A DNA stretch of 64,000 bases from Arthrobacter sp. PvP023 (GTDB lineage Bacteria; Actinomycetota; Actinomycetes; Actinomycetales; Micrococcaceae). Shown here one piece after another: positions 18,678 to 29,208 of the stretch. The notes under the pieces were generated by a model, which saw only the letters and a list, made by a program, of their open reading frames with translations, made no database searches and was not told the origin of the DNA. The translations under genes and the position numbers were made by a program. The DNA lies in NCBI RefSeq assembly GCF_017832975.1, contig NZ_JAFIBI010000001.1, positions 4,154,001 through 4,218,000 on the forward strand. Direction: 5' to 3'. Numbering within the stretch: position 1 is the stretch's first letter; each line of letters opens with the position of its first letter.

Positions 18678-19328
18678 TTACTGGAAGCCGGGCCCGAGAA
18701 CCACAACCACCGGCAACTGGAACTCGGCAGAGTCCACCAGCGACGTGATATTCAGGAGTTCCCCCAGAGCCTCCGCGTTCGCTTTCTGCAAGGCCCCGCT
18801 GTAGTAGATGACGGAGGACTGCTGCGGCATTCCGCCCCAGTTCCCCACGGGTCCCAGCGTCCAGCCGTCACCGGCGACGATACTGCTCACGCGGCCGGCA
18901 AGTCCCGCGGTGGTGGTCCCGTTGTAGACCGCCACGGCTTGGGTTTTATCAACAGCCGGCGCATCGGCGGAAGGAACCGCGGAGGGCGAGCTGCTGGCAG
19001 CGGGCGTCTCGCTGGCGGAAGGAGCCGCGCTCGGCTCGGAACCGGCCTCAGCGCCAGGAGACGCGGTGCCTTGCGGCGCCTCGGCGGAAGGGGATGCGGA
19101 GGGGCTGACCAGGGCGGACCCCGCCGCCATCAGCGGGCTGCCGGCAGGAGCAAATCCGAGCTTGGGAAGGAACAGGAAGGCCACCAGTCCAATGGCCAGC
19201 GCCGCCACGCCCACGGTCAGGATTGGTCCCAGCCGGCGCCTGGGAGCCCCGGAGGCGACCCTATGGACACCCTGTCGCGAGGAGGCCTCAGGGACCCTGT
19301 CGAATTCATCCCGAGCATATTTGGTCAT
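18678..19328 (-). CDS. LytR_C domain membrane protein
   Basis: A 216-aa single-pass membrane protein. A short cytoplasmic N-terminus is followed by one TM helix (about 34-56), a Ser/Ala/Pro/Glu-rich linker (about 60-125) and a C-terminal LytR_C (PF13399-like) domain. That domain starts AVAVYNGTTTAGLAGRV and ends PVVVVLGPGF. The family is found in actinobacterial cell-envelope proteins, with no known catalytic role for this domain. It follows the DUF3263 gene on the same strand after 49 bp, a pairing common in actinobacteria near ung. Confidence 0.85.
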   Translation of the reverse strand: MTKYARDEFDRVPEASSRQGVHRVASGAPRRRLGPILTVGVAALAIGLVAFLFLPKLGFAPAGSPLMAAGSALVSPSASPSAEAPQGTASPGAEAGSEPSAAPSASETPAASSSPSAVPSADAPAVDKTQAVAVYNGTTTAGLAGRVSSIVAGDGWTLGPVGNWGGMPQQSSVIYYSGALQKANAEALGELLNITSLVDSAEFQLPVVVVLGPGFQ

Positions 19329-19377
19329 GGTAAAACGATGTCCTTGTTGGTTCTTGCTGATTGCCCGGCCCCGACGT

Positions 19378-19722
19378 CTAAGCGTCAGAGCCCAATCGGC
19401 GCGCCGTGCGTGCCCGTTGGCGTGACGTACGTAGTCTACGCAATCTCTTTACGAGCATGGGGTCGTGGGCCAGGGCGTCCTCGGTGTCAATCAGCGTGTT
19501 GAGGATCTGGTAGTAGTGCGTGGCGGAGAGGTCGAACAGCTCTCGAATGGCTTGTTCCTTGGCCCCTGCGTACTTCCACCACTGCCGTTCGAGGGCCAGC
19601 ATCTGTTGGTCCCGCTCACTCAGCCGTGAGCCCGGCTGCGGAGCCGGCGTAAGGTCTGCACCGGACACGGTTTCGCTGCCGGTGTCCGCAAGTGACAGGT
19701 CATCGCGCACTGGTTCGGCCAC
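19378..19722 (-). CDS. DUF3263 family protein
   Basis: A 114-aa probable DNA-binding protein. The DUF3263 core is LSERDQQMLALERQWWKYAGAKEQAIRELF followed by SATHYYQILNTLID, a helix-turn-helix-like layout. The C-terminus is very basic (KRLRRLRTSRQRARTARR). I chose the GTG at 19722 because GGAGG lies 8 nt upstream; the in-frame GTG at 19737 has its own codons inside that Shine-Dalgarno. It is divergent from ung and upstream of the LytR_C gene. The precise function is unknown. Confidence 0.8.
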   Translation of the reverse strand: MAEPVRDDLSLADTGSETVSGADLTPAPQPGSRLSERDQQMLALERQWWKYAGAKEQAIRELFDLSATHYYQILNTLIDTEDALAHDPMLVKRLRRLRTSRQRARTARRLGSDA

Positions 19723-19918
19723 GGCAAAATCCTCCACTTGATCCGGTCAAAGTCTCTTTCCATGGTACGGGCGAATAACACGCCTGTCATTTACGCAGTA
19801 TGACGCGGCAGCGGGGAGTCGGGTAACAGCAAGGTACGCCCGCACAAAAGACAGTGGCGCCCTGCCGGGCGATGCGGCCCGCCAGCCTCTTGGAGCCCAA
19901 CACTGCGAGAATGGACTC

Positions 19919-20686
19919 GTGTTTGATTCTGAAGCCTTGTTCGAGTTGGAGCCTGCCGTGGAGGGGGCTGACTTTGCCGAGATGGCACACATGCCGCTGG
20001 ACCGCCTCATGGCTGCAGACTGGGCTGCGGCGCTGGCTCCCGTGGATGCGGAGCTGCGGAGCGTCCTGGAGAACCTTGCTGGTGAAGTGGGCGCCGGGCA
20101 CCAGGTGCTGCCGTCGCCGTCGAACGTTTTGCGCGCATTCCAACAGCCGCTGGCCGGCGTCAAGGTCCTCATCGTCGGCCAGGACCCTTACCCGACGCCG
20201 GGCCATCCGATCGGGTTGTCCTTCGCAGTGGAAGGGCACACCAGGCCGATTCCCCGCAGCCTCGCGAACATCTACAAGGAACTCGAATCCGATCTCGGCC
20301 TTCCGGCCCGTGTCCACGGGGACCTCACGCGCTGGGCGGACCAGGGCGTCCTGCTCTTGAATCGCGTCCTTACGGTCCGGGCCGGGGCGGCGGGTTCCCA
20401 CCGGGGCAAAGGCTGGGAACCGATCACGACGGCGGCAATCGCCGCCGTCGCCGGCCGCCGCGCTGCAGACGGGACGGCAGCGCCGCTCGTGGCGGTGCTG
20501 TGGGGCAAGGATGCCGAGGGCGTCCGCCCGCTGCTTGGAGACACTCCGGTGCTCGCCAGCGCCCATCCCAGCCCGTTGTCGGCCGCGCGCGGATTCTTTG
20601 GGTCCAGGCCGTTCAGCAGGGCAAACGAACTCCTTCGGGCCCAGGGTTCGGAGCCCGTTGACTGGGAACTTCCCCCCGTTGCTTAG
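19919..20686 (+). CDS. ung: Uracil-DNA glycosylase
   Basis: A 255-aa family 1 uracil-DNA glycosylase that removes uracil from DNA in base-excision repair. The catalytic aspartate is D89 in GQDPYPTPGHPIGLSF and the catalytic histidine H216 in HPSPLSAARGFFGS, both intact. The start is GTG at 19919. No convincing Shine-Dalgarno lies upstream, only GAGAAT 6 nt away, which could act as a -10 for near-leaderless expression. It is followed 15 bp later by the siderophore-interacting gene, which appears to have its own promoter. Confidence 0.96.
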   Translation: MFDSEALFELEPAVEGADFAEMAHMPLDRLMAADWAAALAPVDAELRSVLENLAGEVGAGHQVLPSPSNVLRAFQQPLAGVKVLIVGQDPYPTPGHPIGLSFAVEGHTRPIPRSLANIYKELESDLGLPARVHGDLTRWADQGVLLLNRVLTVRAGAAGSHRGKGWEPITTAAIAAVAGRRAADGTAAPLVAVLWGKDAEGVRPLLGDTPVLASAHPSPLSAARGFFGSRPFSRANELLRAQGSEPVDWELPPVA

Positions 20687-20688
20687 CC

Positions 20689-20694
20689 TAGGCT
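20689..20694 (+). promoter_or_regulatory. Leaderless -10 element
   Basis: TAGGCT followed by 7 nt and ATG at 20702. It matches the TANNNT-N7-ATG pattern and starts 2 nt after the ung stop codon. No Shine-Dalgarno is seen. Confidence 0.6.
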
Positions 20695-20701
20695 TACTTC
20701 C

Positions 20702-21541
20702 ATGACTTCCCTTCCCGCTGCTACGTCAGCCAGCCGAAAATCGCGCCCCCAGACGAACCTCACGGTCCTCCGGCGCGAGGAACTCTCGCCGCACATGGTG
20801 CGGATCGTGGCCGGCGGCGAAGGCTTCGCCAGCTATGTGAACAACGAATACATAGACAGGTACGTGAAGATCGCCTTCCCGCAGCCCGGCGTCGAGTACC
20901 CGCTCCCCCTCGACCTTTGGGCCATCCGGGAAACCCTGCCACGCGAGCAGTGGCCGTACACCCGGACGTACACCGTCCGCTGGGTGGATGAAGCGGCGCG
21001 CGAGCTGGCCATCGATTTCGTGATTCACGGTGACGAGGGCCTGGCTGGCCCCTGGGCGGCCAACGCCCGGCCCGGCGACAGCCTGGTGTTCACCGGCCCG
21101 GGCGGCGGTTACAACCCCGATCCCGCGGCCGACTGGCACCTGTTCGCCGGCGATGAGGCCGCCCTGCCTGCCATTTCCGCAGCCATCGAGTCACTGCCGC
21201 CCGAAGCCCGGGGACTTGCGTTCCTGGAAGTGGACAGCGATGCCGAGGTCCAGCCCATCCAGGCCCCCGCCGGACTCCAGGTCCACTGGCTGCCGCGGAA
21301 CGGCGTTCCTGCGGGCAGCAGCGAACTCCTGGTCAGCGCCGTACGGAATGCCGAGTGGCCCGGCGGCCGGGTGCAGGTCTTCGCCCACGGCGAGCGGGGC
21401 TACATGAAGTCCCTCCGCGAGGTCCTCTACCGTGAGCGCGGCCTGGAGCGCGCGCAGGTATCGTTGTCCGGCTACTGGGCCAAGGGCCGGGTGGAGGACG
21501 ACTTCCAGGCCGAAAAGAAGCTCCCCATCGGCCAGATCTAG
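20702..21541 (+). CDS. Siderophore-interacting (ferric-siderophore reductase) protein
   Basis: A 279-aa flavin-binding oxidoreductase of the SIP/ViuB family, which releases iron from imported ferric siderophores. The N-terminal FAD-binding barrel (about 18-140) has YTRTYTVRW and FTGPGGGYNP; the C-terminal NAD(P)H-type domain (about 142-275) has LFAGDEAALPAISA, VFAHGERGYM and SGYWAKGRVEDDF. No iron-uptake genes or Fur-like box are obvious next to it. Translation is probably leaderless. Confidence 0.92.
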   Translation: MTSLPAATSASRKSRPQTNLTVLRREELSPHMVRIVAGGEGFASYVNNEYIDRYVKIAFPQPGVEYPLPLDLWAIRETLPREQWPYTRTYTVRWVDEAARELAIDFVIHGDEGLAGPWAANARPGDSLVFTGPGGGYNPDPAADWHLFAGDEAALPAISAAIESLPPEARGLAFLEVDSDAEVQPIQAPAGLQVHWLPRNGVPAGSSELLVSAVRNAEWPGGRVQVFAHGERGYMKSLREVLYRERGLERAQVSLSGYWAKGRVEDDFQAEKKLPIGQI

Positions 21542-21585
21542 GACATCCGCACCCGGCCGATCAGGCTGCGGCGGCACCGGGCCGG

Positions 21586-23082
21586 CTAGCGGCGCCGGGC
21601 GCGGCGGCGTTCGTTGCTGGCCAGGCTTCGGGTCAGCGGACGGGCAAGGGTGTCACCGAGGACGATTCCGGCCGCCACCCCGAGGACGATCGCACCGGCA
21701 TTGAGCATGCCTCCGGCACCCATCAGGATCTCCGACTCTTCAATGGTCAAGACATACATCGAGCGGAATATAGTCAGGCCGGGTAGAAGGATCAGGGCCG
21801 CAGGAACGGCCACCACGAGCTGGGGGGCGCCCATCTTCAAGGCGACCACCCTGGCCAGAAGGCCGATGACCACCGCGGCGACGGCCGGGGAAAACCGCGC
21901 ACCCATGCCGATCAGGTCCGCGCCGAGCAGCACAAGATGGCCCACTACGCCCACCGCCGCGGTGGGAAGGAGCAGCTTCCAGGCGGTCTGTTCCGTGATG
22001 CCAATTGCTACGACCGCTATTGCCACCAGGATGATGAGCGCCCACAGCGGATACGCCGGCGGGAATGTTTCCGTGACGTCGATTTCCTCCATACCCATCT
22101 TCGAACCCAGCACGAAGGCGACGGAGATGCCGGACACCAGTGCACCGAAGGTCAGCATGGTGGACAGGAACCGGCCCGCCGCCGTGACGGGGAATCCGTT
22201 GATGGCGTCCTGCACCGACGAGACAAGCCGGCCGGTGGGCAGGAGCAGCAGGATGCCGCCCACCACGACGATCGCGGGCGCGATTTGGATGCCCACGGGG
22301 CTGCCGAACCGCCAGAGCAGCAGGGCGATGAACGTCACCAGGAATGCACATGATGCCGTGGCGAAGAAGTCCGGAACCCGCCATCGGCTCAACTGCCGGG
22401 CGAGCAGGCTCACCAGGATGTTCGAACCGAACGCGACGGCCGAAGCGCCGGGGCCCCCGCCCAGTACGCCTACGAAAACCGCGGCGAACACCGCAAAGGC
22501 CACGGTGACCATCCAGCGCGGAAAAGGCTTGGAGCTGCGGATGATTTCGTCCAGGCGGCGCACTGCCTCGTCCCGGCCAACTCCGCCGGCCACAATGTCC
22601 GTAACCAGCTGGTGCACCTGTGCGAGGCCCGCATAGTTGTTAGTCCAGGACCGCACTACCCTGAGCAGGGAAATGGGGGTCTGGTCCTTGGGTGCGTAGT
22701 TGATGGCCACCGACTGGTTGGTGATGTCCACTTCGATGTGTTTCAGGCCAAGGGCAGCGGTGATCGCAATAATGCTGGTTTCCACTTCCAGGGCGCCGGC
22801 GCCGTATCGGAACATGGACTCGGCCAGGTGGAGCGCAAAGTCGATGGTTTTCCGCGCGGAGGTATCCACTCCCCCCACTTGGATCATGGGGTTGGCATAG
22901 GGGCTGCCTGCGAGCCGGTCCACAATGCTCATGGGGGCGGTGGGCGGGTTTTCGCCCTGCACCAGCCTGCGAAGCATGCGCTTGGCTGCGGCGTTCTGCC
23001 GTACCTGGGACGCGGTGAGCGGTTGGGTCGGGGGCAGCGCCGCCGTGGGCGGCCTGCGGCGACCGTCGGGTGCTTTGGTCAT
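21586..23082 (-). CDS. Threonine/serine exporter family protein
   Basis: A 498-aa membrane protein of the ThrE family, known in corynebacteria to export threonine and serine. A soluble N-terminal half (about 50-210, with NPMIQVGGVDTSARKTIDFAL and LHLAESMFRYGAGALEVE) precedes about ten TM helices. I chose the ATG at 23082 because GAGGAGG is directly upstream; the frame extends to 23163 without support. The next gene upstream (FemX-like) ends 32 bp before, so they may be cotranscribed. Serine export would fit the serine-producing enzymes elsewhere in the window, but that link is an inference. Confidence 0.88.
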   Translation of the reverse strand: MTKAPDGRRRPPTAALPPTQPLTASQVRQNAAAKRMLRRLVQGENPPTAPMSIVDRLAGSPYANPMIQVGGVDTSARKTIDFALHLAESMFRYGAGALEVETSIIAITAALGLKHIEVDITNQSVAINYAPKDQTPISLLRVVRSWTNNYAGLAQVHQLVTDIVAGGVGRDEAVRRLDEIIRSSKPFPRWMVTVAFAVFAAVFVGVLGGGPGASAVAFGSNILVSLLARQLSRWRVPDFFATASCAFLVTFIALLLWRFGSPVGIQIAPAIVVVGGILLLLPTGRLVSSVQDAINGFPVTAAGRFLSTMLTFGALVSGISVAFVLGSKMGMEEIDVTETFPPAYPLWALIILVAIAVVAIGITEQTAWKLLLPTAAVGVVGHLVLLGADLIGMGARFSPAVAAVVIGLLARVVALKMGAPQLVVAVPAALILLPGLTIFRSMYVLTIEESEILMGAGGMLNAGAIVLGVAAGIVLGDTLARPLTRSLASNERRRARRR

Positions 23083-23113
23083 TGCGGCCTCCTCAAGGGC
23101 TTCACAAAGGGAT

Positions 23114-24247
23114 TTAGTAGAACTGCTGGCCTGTTCGCCTGGTGTACAGCTGGCGTGCCACACGTTCGCCGACGGCCATCCAGGCCTTGTATTTCAGCGG
23201 GTTGAGCACCTGGTCGTAGCAGCCTACGAAGTCGGTGACCGTCTTGCTGAAGCTGGTCTTGAACAAGCCCAGCCCGTGGAACGGGTTCGAAGTGTCCTTG
23301 AGTTTGTCGCTCGGAGGGGTGCCGCAGAAGTCATATTCCGTGCAGCCGAGTTCCTTGACCTGGTTGATGGCCGTCCACTGGACCAGGTGGGAGTCGCCGT
23401 ACTGGCTGCGCTTCTGGAGCGAGCCGCCGTCCTTGTACGTCCCCTTCCGGCCGTAGTTGATCACAAACGCGCCCACGGAGGGAACGCCGTTCTCATAGAC
23501 GAACAGCAGCCGGCCCTGCCCGCGGTTAATGAAGTTGGTCCAGAACTGCCGGTAGTAGTCGTACTCACGGACCCTGACCTGCGACTTCGCTTCCACCGTG
23601 GTGGTCATGAGCGCGTACATGGACCGGAAGTTCTCCTCCGTGGGATCGACGTTGTGGACTTCCACGCCCTCCCGGATGGCCCGGCGGACAGCGTTGCGTC
23701 CCCTGGAGTGCAGGTTCCGCAGCAGCTGGTTCTCCTCCGGCGCGATGTCCAACAACGCGGTGGAGTCATTGGGCTGCAGGTTGTGCGTCTTCACCAGGCC
23801 CGCGCCCTCGAGCACCCGCTTTGCGTCCTCGGAAAGGATGATGTCCGGCTCGATCTTGATGGCAAAGACGCCCAGCTTCGCGCGCTTCACGAACTCCGCG
23901 TTCGCGGCGGCGATGCCAGGGATATCCTCGACGGCCGCCACGTCCGGCCCCTTGATGAGGTACCACAGCTTGCCCAGCACAGGAAAGGACTTCTGCAGCA
24001 CCAGGTTGTAGCTCGTGTAGTCCGCGGTTTCGTAGACCATGTGGAGGGGCTTCCAGCCAAAGTGTTGTTTGACCTCGGCGAAGGCCTCGGACTGAAGCAG
24101 GTTTCCGCCGTTCGGGTTCGCGATGACGTGGTTGTCCCAGTTGGCGACCTCCTCGGCGGAGGCAAAGCGGGCGGTGAATTCTCGCAAGTGCGCGGTGTCC
24201 AATCTTTGCGGTCGGTGCTTCGGCTGCATGCCGGGCATGCAAGCCAC
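23114..24247 (-). CDS. FemAB-like peptidoglycan bridge aminoacyltransferase
   Basis: A 377-aa cytoplasmic or membrane-associated ligase of the FemXAB family, which uses aminoacyl-tRNA to add residues to the peptidoglycan precursor side chain. Two GNAT-like domains are visible: N-terminal NLLQSEAFAEVKQHFGWKP and C-terminal LLFVYENGVPSVGAFVIN followed by DFCGTPPS. Arthrobacter-type walls have interpeptide bridges, which suits such an enzyme. The start is uncertain: GTG at 24247 has GGGAGGG 12 nt upstream, with ATG codons at 24238 and 24229 as alternatives. Confidence 0.88.
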   Translation of the reverse strand: MACMPGMQPKHRPQRLDTAHLREFTARFASAEEVANWDNHVIANPNGGNLLQSEAFAEVKQHFGWKPLHMVYETADYTSYNLVLQKSFPVLGKLWYLIKGPDVAAVEDIPGIAAANAEFVKRAKLGVFAIKIEPDIILSEDAKRVLEGAGLVKTHNLQPNDSTALLDIAPEENQLLRNLHSRGRNAVRRAIREGVEVHNVDPTEENFRSMYALMTTTVEAKSQVRVREYDYYRQFWTNFINRGQGRLLFVYENGVPSVGAFVINYGRKGTYKDGGSLQKRSQYGDSHLVQWTAINQVKELGCTEYDFCGTPPSDKLKDTSNPFHGLGLFKTSFSKTVTDFVGCYDQVLNPLKYKAWMAVGERVARQLYTRRTGQQFY

Positions 24248-24307
24248 AAGTCTATCGGCCCTCCCTAGGAGGGCGCTGACCGGTTGGCTCCCCCGCGGTG
24301 TCCGGGT

Positions 24308-25129
24308 TCAGAGCCGGATCTGCTCCATGGACTTGAGTCGCACGGCCAGGGGTTCCTTGCCCAGGGCTCGTTGGCTCTTGGCCAGCCGGTCCGCATTTTC
24401 GAGCCGGGACAGGCTCAGCCCGGTCAATTCGGCGATCCGGGCCACCGGAACCTGAAAGGTGCGGAAGGGGCCCAGCGGCGGCGGTTCATCGGCCAGGAGC
24501 CGTTCCCGGATAGCCTTCTTGAGCTCCACTTTCCCCAGCAGCGGGGACTGGTCCAGCAGGAATCCGGCAGCAGCGAGTTTTCCGTCCATGGTCCAGGCCG
24601 CGATCTTCCAGAACATCCGGGGAATCTGTACTCCCCGGTAGGGCAGGTCGTCGTCCTCCAGGACCGGCCCCGTGAACACGCTGAGCTTGGCATCGTTGAG
24701 GTCTGCGTGGCTGAGCACATGGTCTTCCAGGCCCACCCACAGTTCCTTGCCCTGGTTGAAGTCGTCGACCTGGGGCGCGGCATTGGTGAACGCGAAGGTG
24801 TCCTGGTTGGCTGCCCTGGCCGTCGCCTCATCGCCCCACACCGGATCCAGGCGCCGCACAAGGTGCCCCCGGTCAAAGGCGTTGTTCTTGTACACCTCCG
24901 GACCTGCCTGTTGCTCCTTCGGGATCCGGGGATCGAAATGCCAGGTCCCCTCGCGGGCCAGCGGCACCAGCTCGCGTCCGTGAATATTGACGCCGACGAC
25001 GGCGGCCAGCTTGCGCGCCGTGCGCAGCCGGACGGAAAAGTGGATGTAGTCAAGTAGAACCGTTGCTGCCGACGGACTGGGCAGCTCAAGGCGTGCCCGC
25101 AGAAAGTCCCGGTCATATCCCCCAGTCAT
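24308..25129 (-). CDS. DNA/RNA non-specific endonuclease
   Basis: A 273-aa beta-beta-alpha-metal nuclease of the NUC1/DNA_RNA non-specific endonuclease family. The catalytic DRGH motif is NNAFDRGHLVRR with H89, followed by the expected Asn-rich segment DTFAFTNAAPQ and WVGLEDHVL. There is no signal peptide with the start at 25129; a longer frame to 25195 adds 22 residues without support. The C-terminal 60 residues (LTGLSLSRLENAD) also fit the family. Its role could be DNA turnover or an intracellular effector; no immunity or secretion gene is adjacent. Confidence 0.88.
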   Translation of the reverse strand: MTGGYDRDFLRARLELPSPSAATVLLDYIHFSVRLRTARKLAAVVGVNIHGRELVPLAREGTWHFDPRIPKEQQAGPEVYKNNAFDRGHLVRRLDPVWGDEATARAANQDTFAFTNAAPQVDDFNQGKELWVGLEDHVLSHADLNDAKLSVFTGPVLEDDDLPYRGVQIPRMFWKIAAWTMDGKLAAAGFLLDQSPLLGKVELKKAIRERLLADEPPPLGPFRTFQVPVARIAELTGLSLSRLENADRLAKSQRALGKEPLAVRLKSMEQIRL

Positions 25130-25274
25130 AGCTCCATAGTGGCACTCCACCCGCAGGGTGACCAGAGTGGTAGACAGCGGGGCTGGCCAGGGCATGACGT
25201 GCGCACGTCACCGCCGGCGGCGTGGCTCCGGGCTGACGCTTGACTCGAGGGGCCGGACTGGCAAGGGTTGAAGC

Positions 25275-25850
25275 ATGAAGGCTCCGCACGAACGGTCCAT
25301 GGCAGGCGCCGCTGACGGCGGCGGGTCTGGCGGCGGGTCTGGCGCCCGCCCCGGAAGCCGCAGTACGGGTGCGCAGCTGCTCGGTCTGGCCGTTTTCCTG
25401 GGAGCCTCCGCGCTGGTTGCCTGGCTGGGTGCTTTCGCCACCCTGGGCAGTGTGGACGGCTGGTACGCCACAGCGGACAAGGCCCCGTGGTCCCCGCCGA
25501 ACTGGGTTTTCGGTCCGGCCTGGACAGTGCTCTACACTGCCATGGCAGTGGCCGCATGGCTCGTCTGGCGGCGCGGCGGACAGCGCACCGGCCCCGCCCT
25601 GAGGGCGTACGGGATGCAGCTGGGGTTGAACCTGTTGTGGACGCCGGTGTTCTTCGGCCTCTATCCGGTCATGGGCACGGCGGCGCTGTGGCTGGGGCTT
25701 GCGATCATCATTTCCCTGATCATCGCCGTGACCGTGACTGTCCTGTACTTCGGCCCCATCAGCCGAACCGCCGGCCTCCTGCTGCTGCCCTATATCTCAT
25801 GGCTGGTTTTCGCCACCAGCCTGAACTGGTGGGCGGCCCTGCACAACTAG
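25275..25850 (+). CDS. TspO/MBR family protein
   Basis: A 191-aa membrane protein of the translocator/benzodiazepine-receptor family, which binds porphyrins and related tetrapyrroles. A flexible Gly/Ser-rich N-terminus of about 30 residues precedes five TM helices. Signature segments are WYATADKAPWSPPNWVFGPAWT, NLLWTPVFFGLYP and the C-terminal ATSLNWWAALHN. AAGGG lies 8 nt upstream of ATG. It stands alone, converging with sdaA. Its physiological partner is not apparent. Confidence 0.92.
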   Translation: MKAPHERSMAGAADGGGSGGGSGARPGSRSTGAQLLGLAVFLGASALVAWLGAFATLGSVDGWYATADKAPWSPPNWVFGPAWTVLYTAMAVAAWLVWRRGGQRTGPALRAYGMQLGLNLLWTPVFFGLYPVMGTAALWLGLAIIISLIIAVTVTVLYFGPISRTAGLLLLPYISWLVFATSLNWWAALHN

Positions 25851-25897
25851 GTCCCGACAGGCCCGGGCACTGTACCCTCAGCCATTGAACTGCGGGC

Positions 25898-27310
25898 TCA
25901 GCATTCCACGACGTTGACGGCGAGGCCGCCCATCGCGGTTTCCTTGTATTTGGAGGACATGTCCCTGCCGGTTTCGCGCATGGTCACGATCACCTCGTCC
26001 AGGGACACCCGGTGCGTGCCGTCCCCCCACAACGCCATCTTCGCGGCGTTGATCGCCTTCGCCGCCGCGATCGCGTTCCGCTCAATACACGGGATCTGCA
26101 CCAGCCCGCCGATCGGATCACACGTCAGCCCCAGATTGTGCTCCATCGCGATCTCCGCGGCATTCTCCACCTGCGCCGGCGTCCCGCCCATCACCTCCGC
26201 CAGGCCAGCGGCCGCCATCGACGACGCCGAACCCACCTCGCCCTGGCAACCCACCTCCGCCCCCGAGATCGAGGCCTGCTCCTTATAGAGCACCCCCACC
26301 GCGGCGGCAGCGAGCAGGAACTTCACCACCACATCGTCCCGGTCCCCCTGGCTGGCCCGGTCCATGCCCGGCGCGAAATGCAACGCGTAATACAGCACCG
26401 CCGGGATGATCCCGGCAGCCCCGTTCGTCGGCGCCGTAACCACCCGGCCACCGGAAGCGTTCTCCTCATTGACCGCCAGCGCGATCAGGTTCACCCACTC
26501 CTGCCAGTACTTCGGATCGCGGTAGGCGGGGTCCTGGCCGCGGTTCTCCTTCAACAGGCGTTCGTGCCAGTCCGGGGCCCGACGGCGGACCTTCAGCCCG
26601 CCCGGCAGCAACCCCTCCCGCTTCAGGGACACCGCGACGCACTCCTCCATCACCGAATAGATGTGCAGCAGGCCCTCGCGGATCTCCTGCTCCGAGCGGG
26701 AGGCGCGTTCGTTGACGAACATGATCTCCCCGATGGACAGGCCCTTGGACTGGCACCGGCCCAGCAGCTCCGCCGCGGTCCGGAACGGCAGCGGCAGCTC
26801 CTTCTTCGACTCCTCCAGCTCCTGCTGCGCCGCGTCCTCCTCGCCCTCACGGACAATGAAGCCGCCGCCCACAGAAAAGAACGTCGCCGCATGCAGGACC
26901 TCCCCGGCAGCATCCGTGACCGTGAACGTCATCCCGTTCGTATGCCGCGGCAGGATCGTCAACGGCCGCAGCACCATGTCCTTCACCCCGTACGGCAGCG
27001 AAACCGCACCCGCCAGCTCCAGGGTCCCGGTCTCCGCGATCGCCGCGAGCCGCTCCTCCACCTCAGCCGGGAGGATCTTCTCCGGGTGGTACCCCTCCAA
27101 CCCCAGCAGGATCGCCGTCATGGTCCCGTGACCATGCCCCGTCGCAGCAAGGGAACCATACAAATCCACCCGCAACCCGGCCACCTTCTCAAGGTCCCCG
27201 GACGCCCGAAGCTCCTCGGCGAACACCGCGGCAGCCCGCATCGGACCCACCGTATGCGAACTCGAAGGCCCAATCCCGATGGAAAAAAGATCAAAGACAC
27301 CAACGGCCAT
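25898..27310 (-). CDS. sdaA: L-serine ammonia-lyase (iron-sulfur dependent)
   Basis: A 470-aa single-chain L-serine dehydratase that deaminates serine to pyruvate and ammonia. It contains the beta domain at the N-terminus (FDLFSIGIGPSSSHTVGPMRAA) and the alpha domain in the second half. The probable 4Fe-4S cysteines are in EVGCQGEVG, LTCDPIGG and IPCIER. AGGA lies 8 nt before ATG. It follows glyA on the same strand after 158 bp, so it may be served by the glycine-cleavage transcript or its own promoter. Together the enzymes can turn glycine into pyruvate. Confidence 0.96.
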   Translation of the reverse strand: MAVGVFDLFSIGIGPSSSHTVGPMRAAAVFAEELRASGDLEKVAGLRVDLYGSLAATGHGHGTMTAILLGLEGYHPEKILPAEVEERLAAIAETGTLELAGAVSLPYGVKDMVLRPLTILPRHTNGMTFTVTDAAGEVLHAATFFSVGGGFIVREGEEDAAQQELEESKKELPLPFRTAAELLGRCQSKGLSIGEIMFVNERASRSEQEIREGLLHIYSVMEECVAVSLKREGLLPGGLKVRRRAPDWHERLLKENRGQDPAYRDPKYWQEWVNLIALAVNEENASGGRVVTAPTNGAAGIIPAVLYYALHFAPGMDRASQGDRDDVVVKFLLAAAAVGVLYKEQASISGAEVGCQGEVGSASSMAAAGLAEVMGGTPAQVENAAEIAMEHNLGLTCDPIGGLVQIPCIERNAIAAAKAINAAKMALWGDGTHRVSLDEVIVTMRETGRDMSSKYKETAMGGLAVNVVEC

Positions 27311-27468
27311 GGTCGGTTCCTAACTAGGTGTAGCTGTGGCCCGGCAGATGGTCCTGCCGGAGGGCGGTGCAACCGCCGGTGGGCGGTCGTCCTGCCGGAT
27401 GCACAACGACGGGCGGCAGCTTGTGGCGGCCGCCCGGCGTCGTGATCTGTACTTCTGTAATACGTGCT

Positions 27469-28802
<1,334 letters not shown>

Positions 28803-28806
<4 letters not shown>

Positions 28807-29186
28807 AGTTCGCCGCCGTTCTTGGAAGCGTATTCCTCGGCGGAGAGCAGCGGGCCGTCGGAATCCGCGGCCACCTTGAAGAGCCAGCCGGCACCGTACG
28901 GATCGCTGTTGATCAGTGCGGGGTCGTCGACGACGGCGGAATTGGTTTCCGTGACCTCGCCGGTGACCGGGGAGTACAGGTCCGAAACGGACTTGGTGGA
29001 CTCGACCTCGCCGCAGGTCTCCCCTGCCGTCACGGTGGAGCCGACCTCGGGCAGGTCAACGTACACGATGTCGCCGAGGGCGTCCGTGGCCACGGCGGAA
29101 ATGCCGATCGAGACCAGGTTGCCGGCCTCGCGGGCCACCCACTCGTGCTCGTCGGAGTACTGCAGTTCAGCGGCTACTTTTGCCAT
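28803..29186 (-). CDS. gcvH: Glycine cleavage system H protein
   Basis: A 127-aa lipoyl-carrier protein that shuttles the aminomethyl group between the P, T and L proteins. The lipoylated lysine is K65 in GEVESTKSVSDLYSP. I chose ATG at 29186 because the protein then starts MAKVAAELQYSDEHEW, as in the family, with GAAGGA upstream; a longer frame runs into the repeat element. It is the third gene of gcvP-gcvT-gcvH-glyA. The 155-bp gap to gcvT holds a repeat copy. Confidence 0.97.
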
Positions 29187-29208
29187 GTGTTTTTCCTTCA
29201 GATTGGTT

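Noticed and set aside
23083..23163. Upstream start for the ThrE gene
   Set aside because: The extra 27 codons have no Shine-Dalgarno and would overlap the end of the FemX-like gene, while ATG 23082 has GAGGAGG directly before it.
26012..27445. 477-codon frame antisense to sdaA
   Set aside because: Arg/His/Gln-rich composition typical of an antisense shadow; sdaA is complete on the other strand.
27311..27468. A second riboswitch before sdaA
   Set aside because: The gap has no glycine-aptamer core and no other recognisable riboswitch motif.
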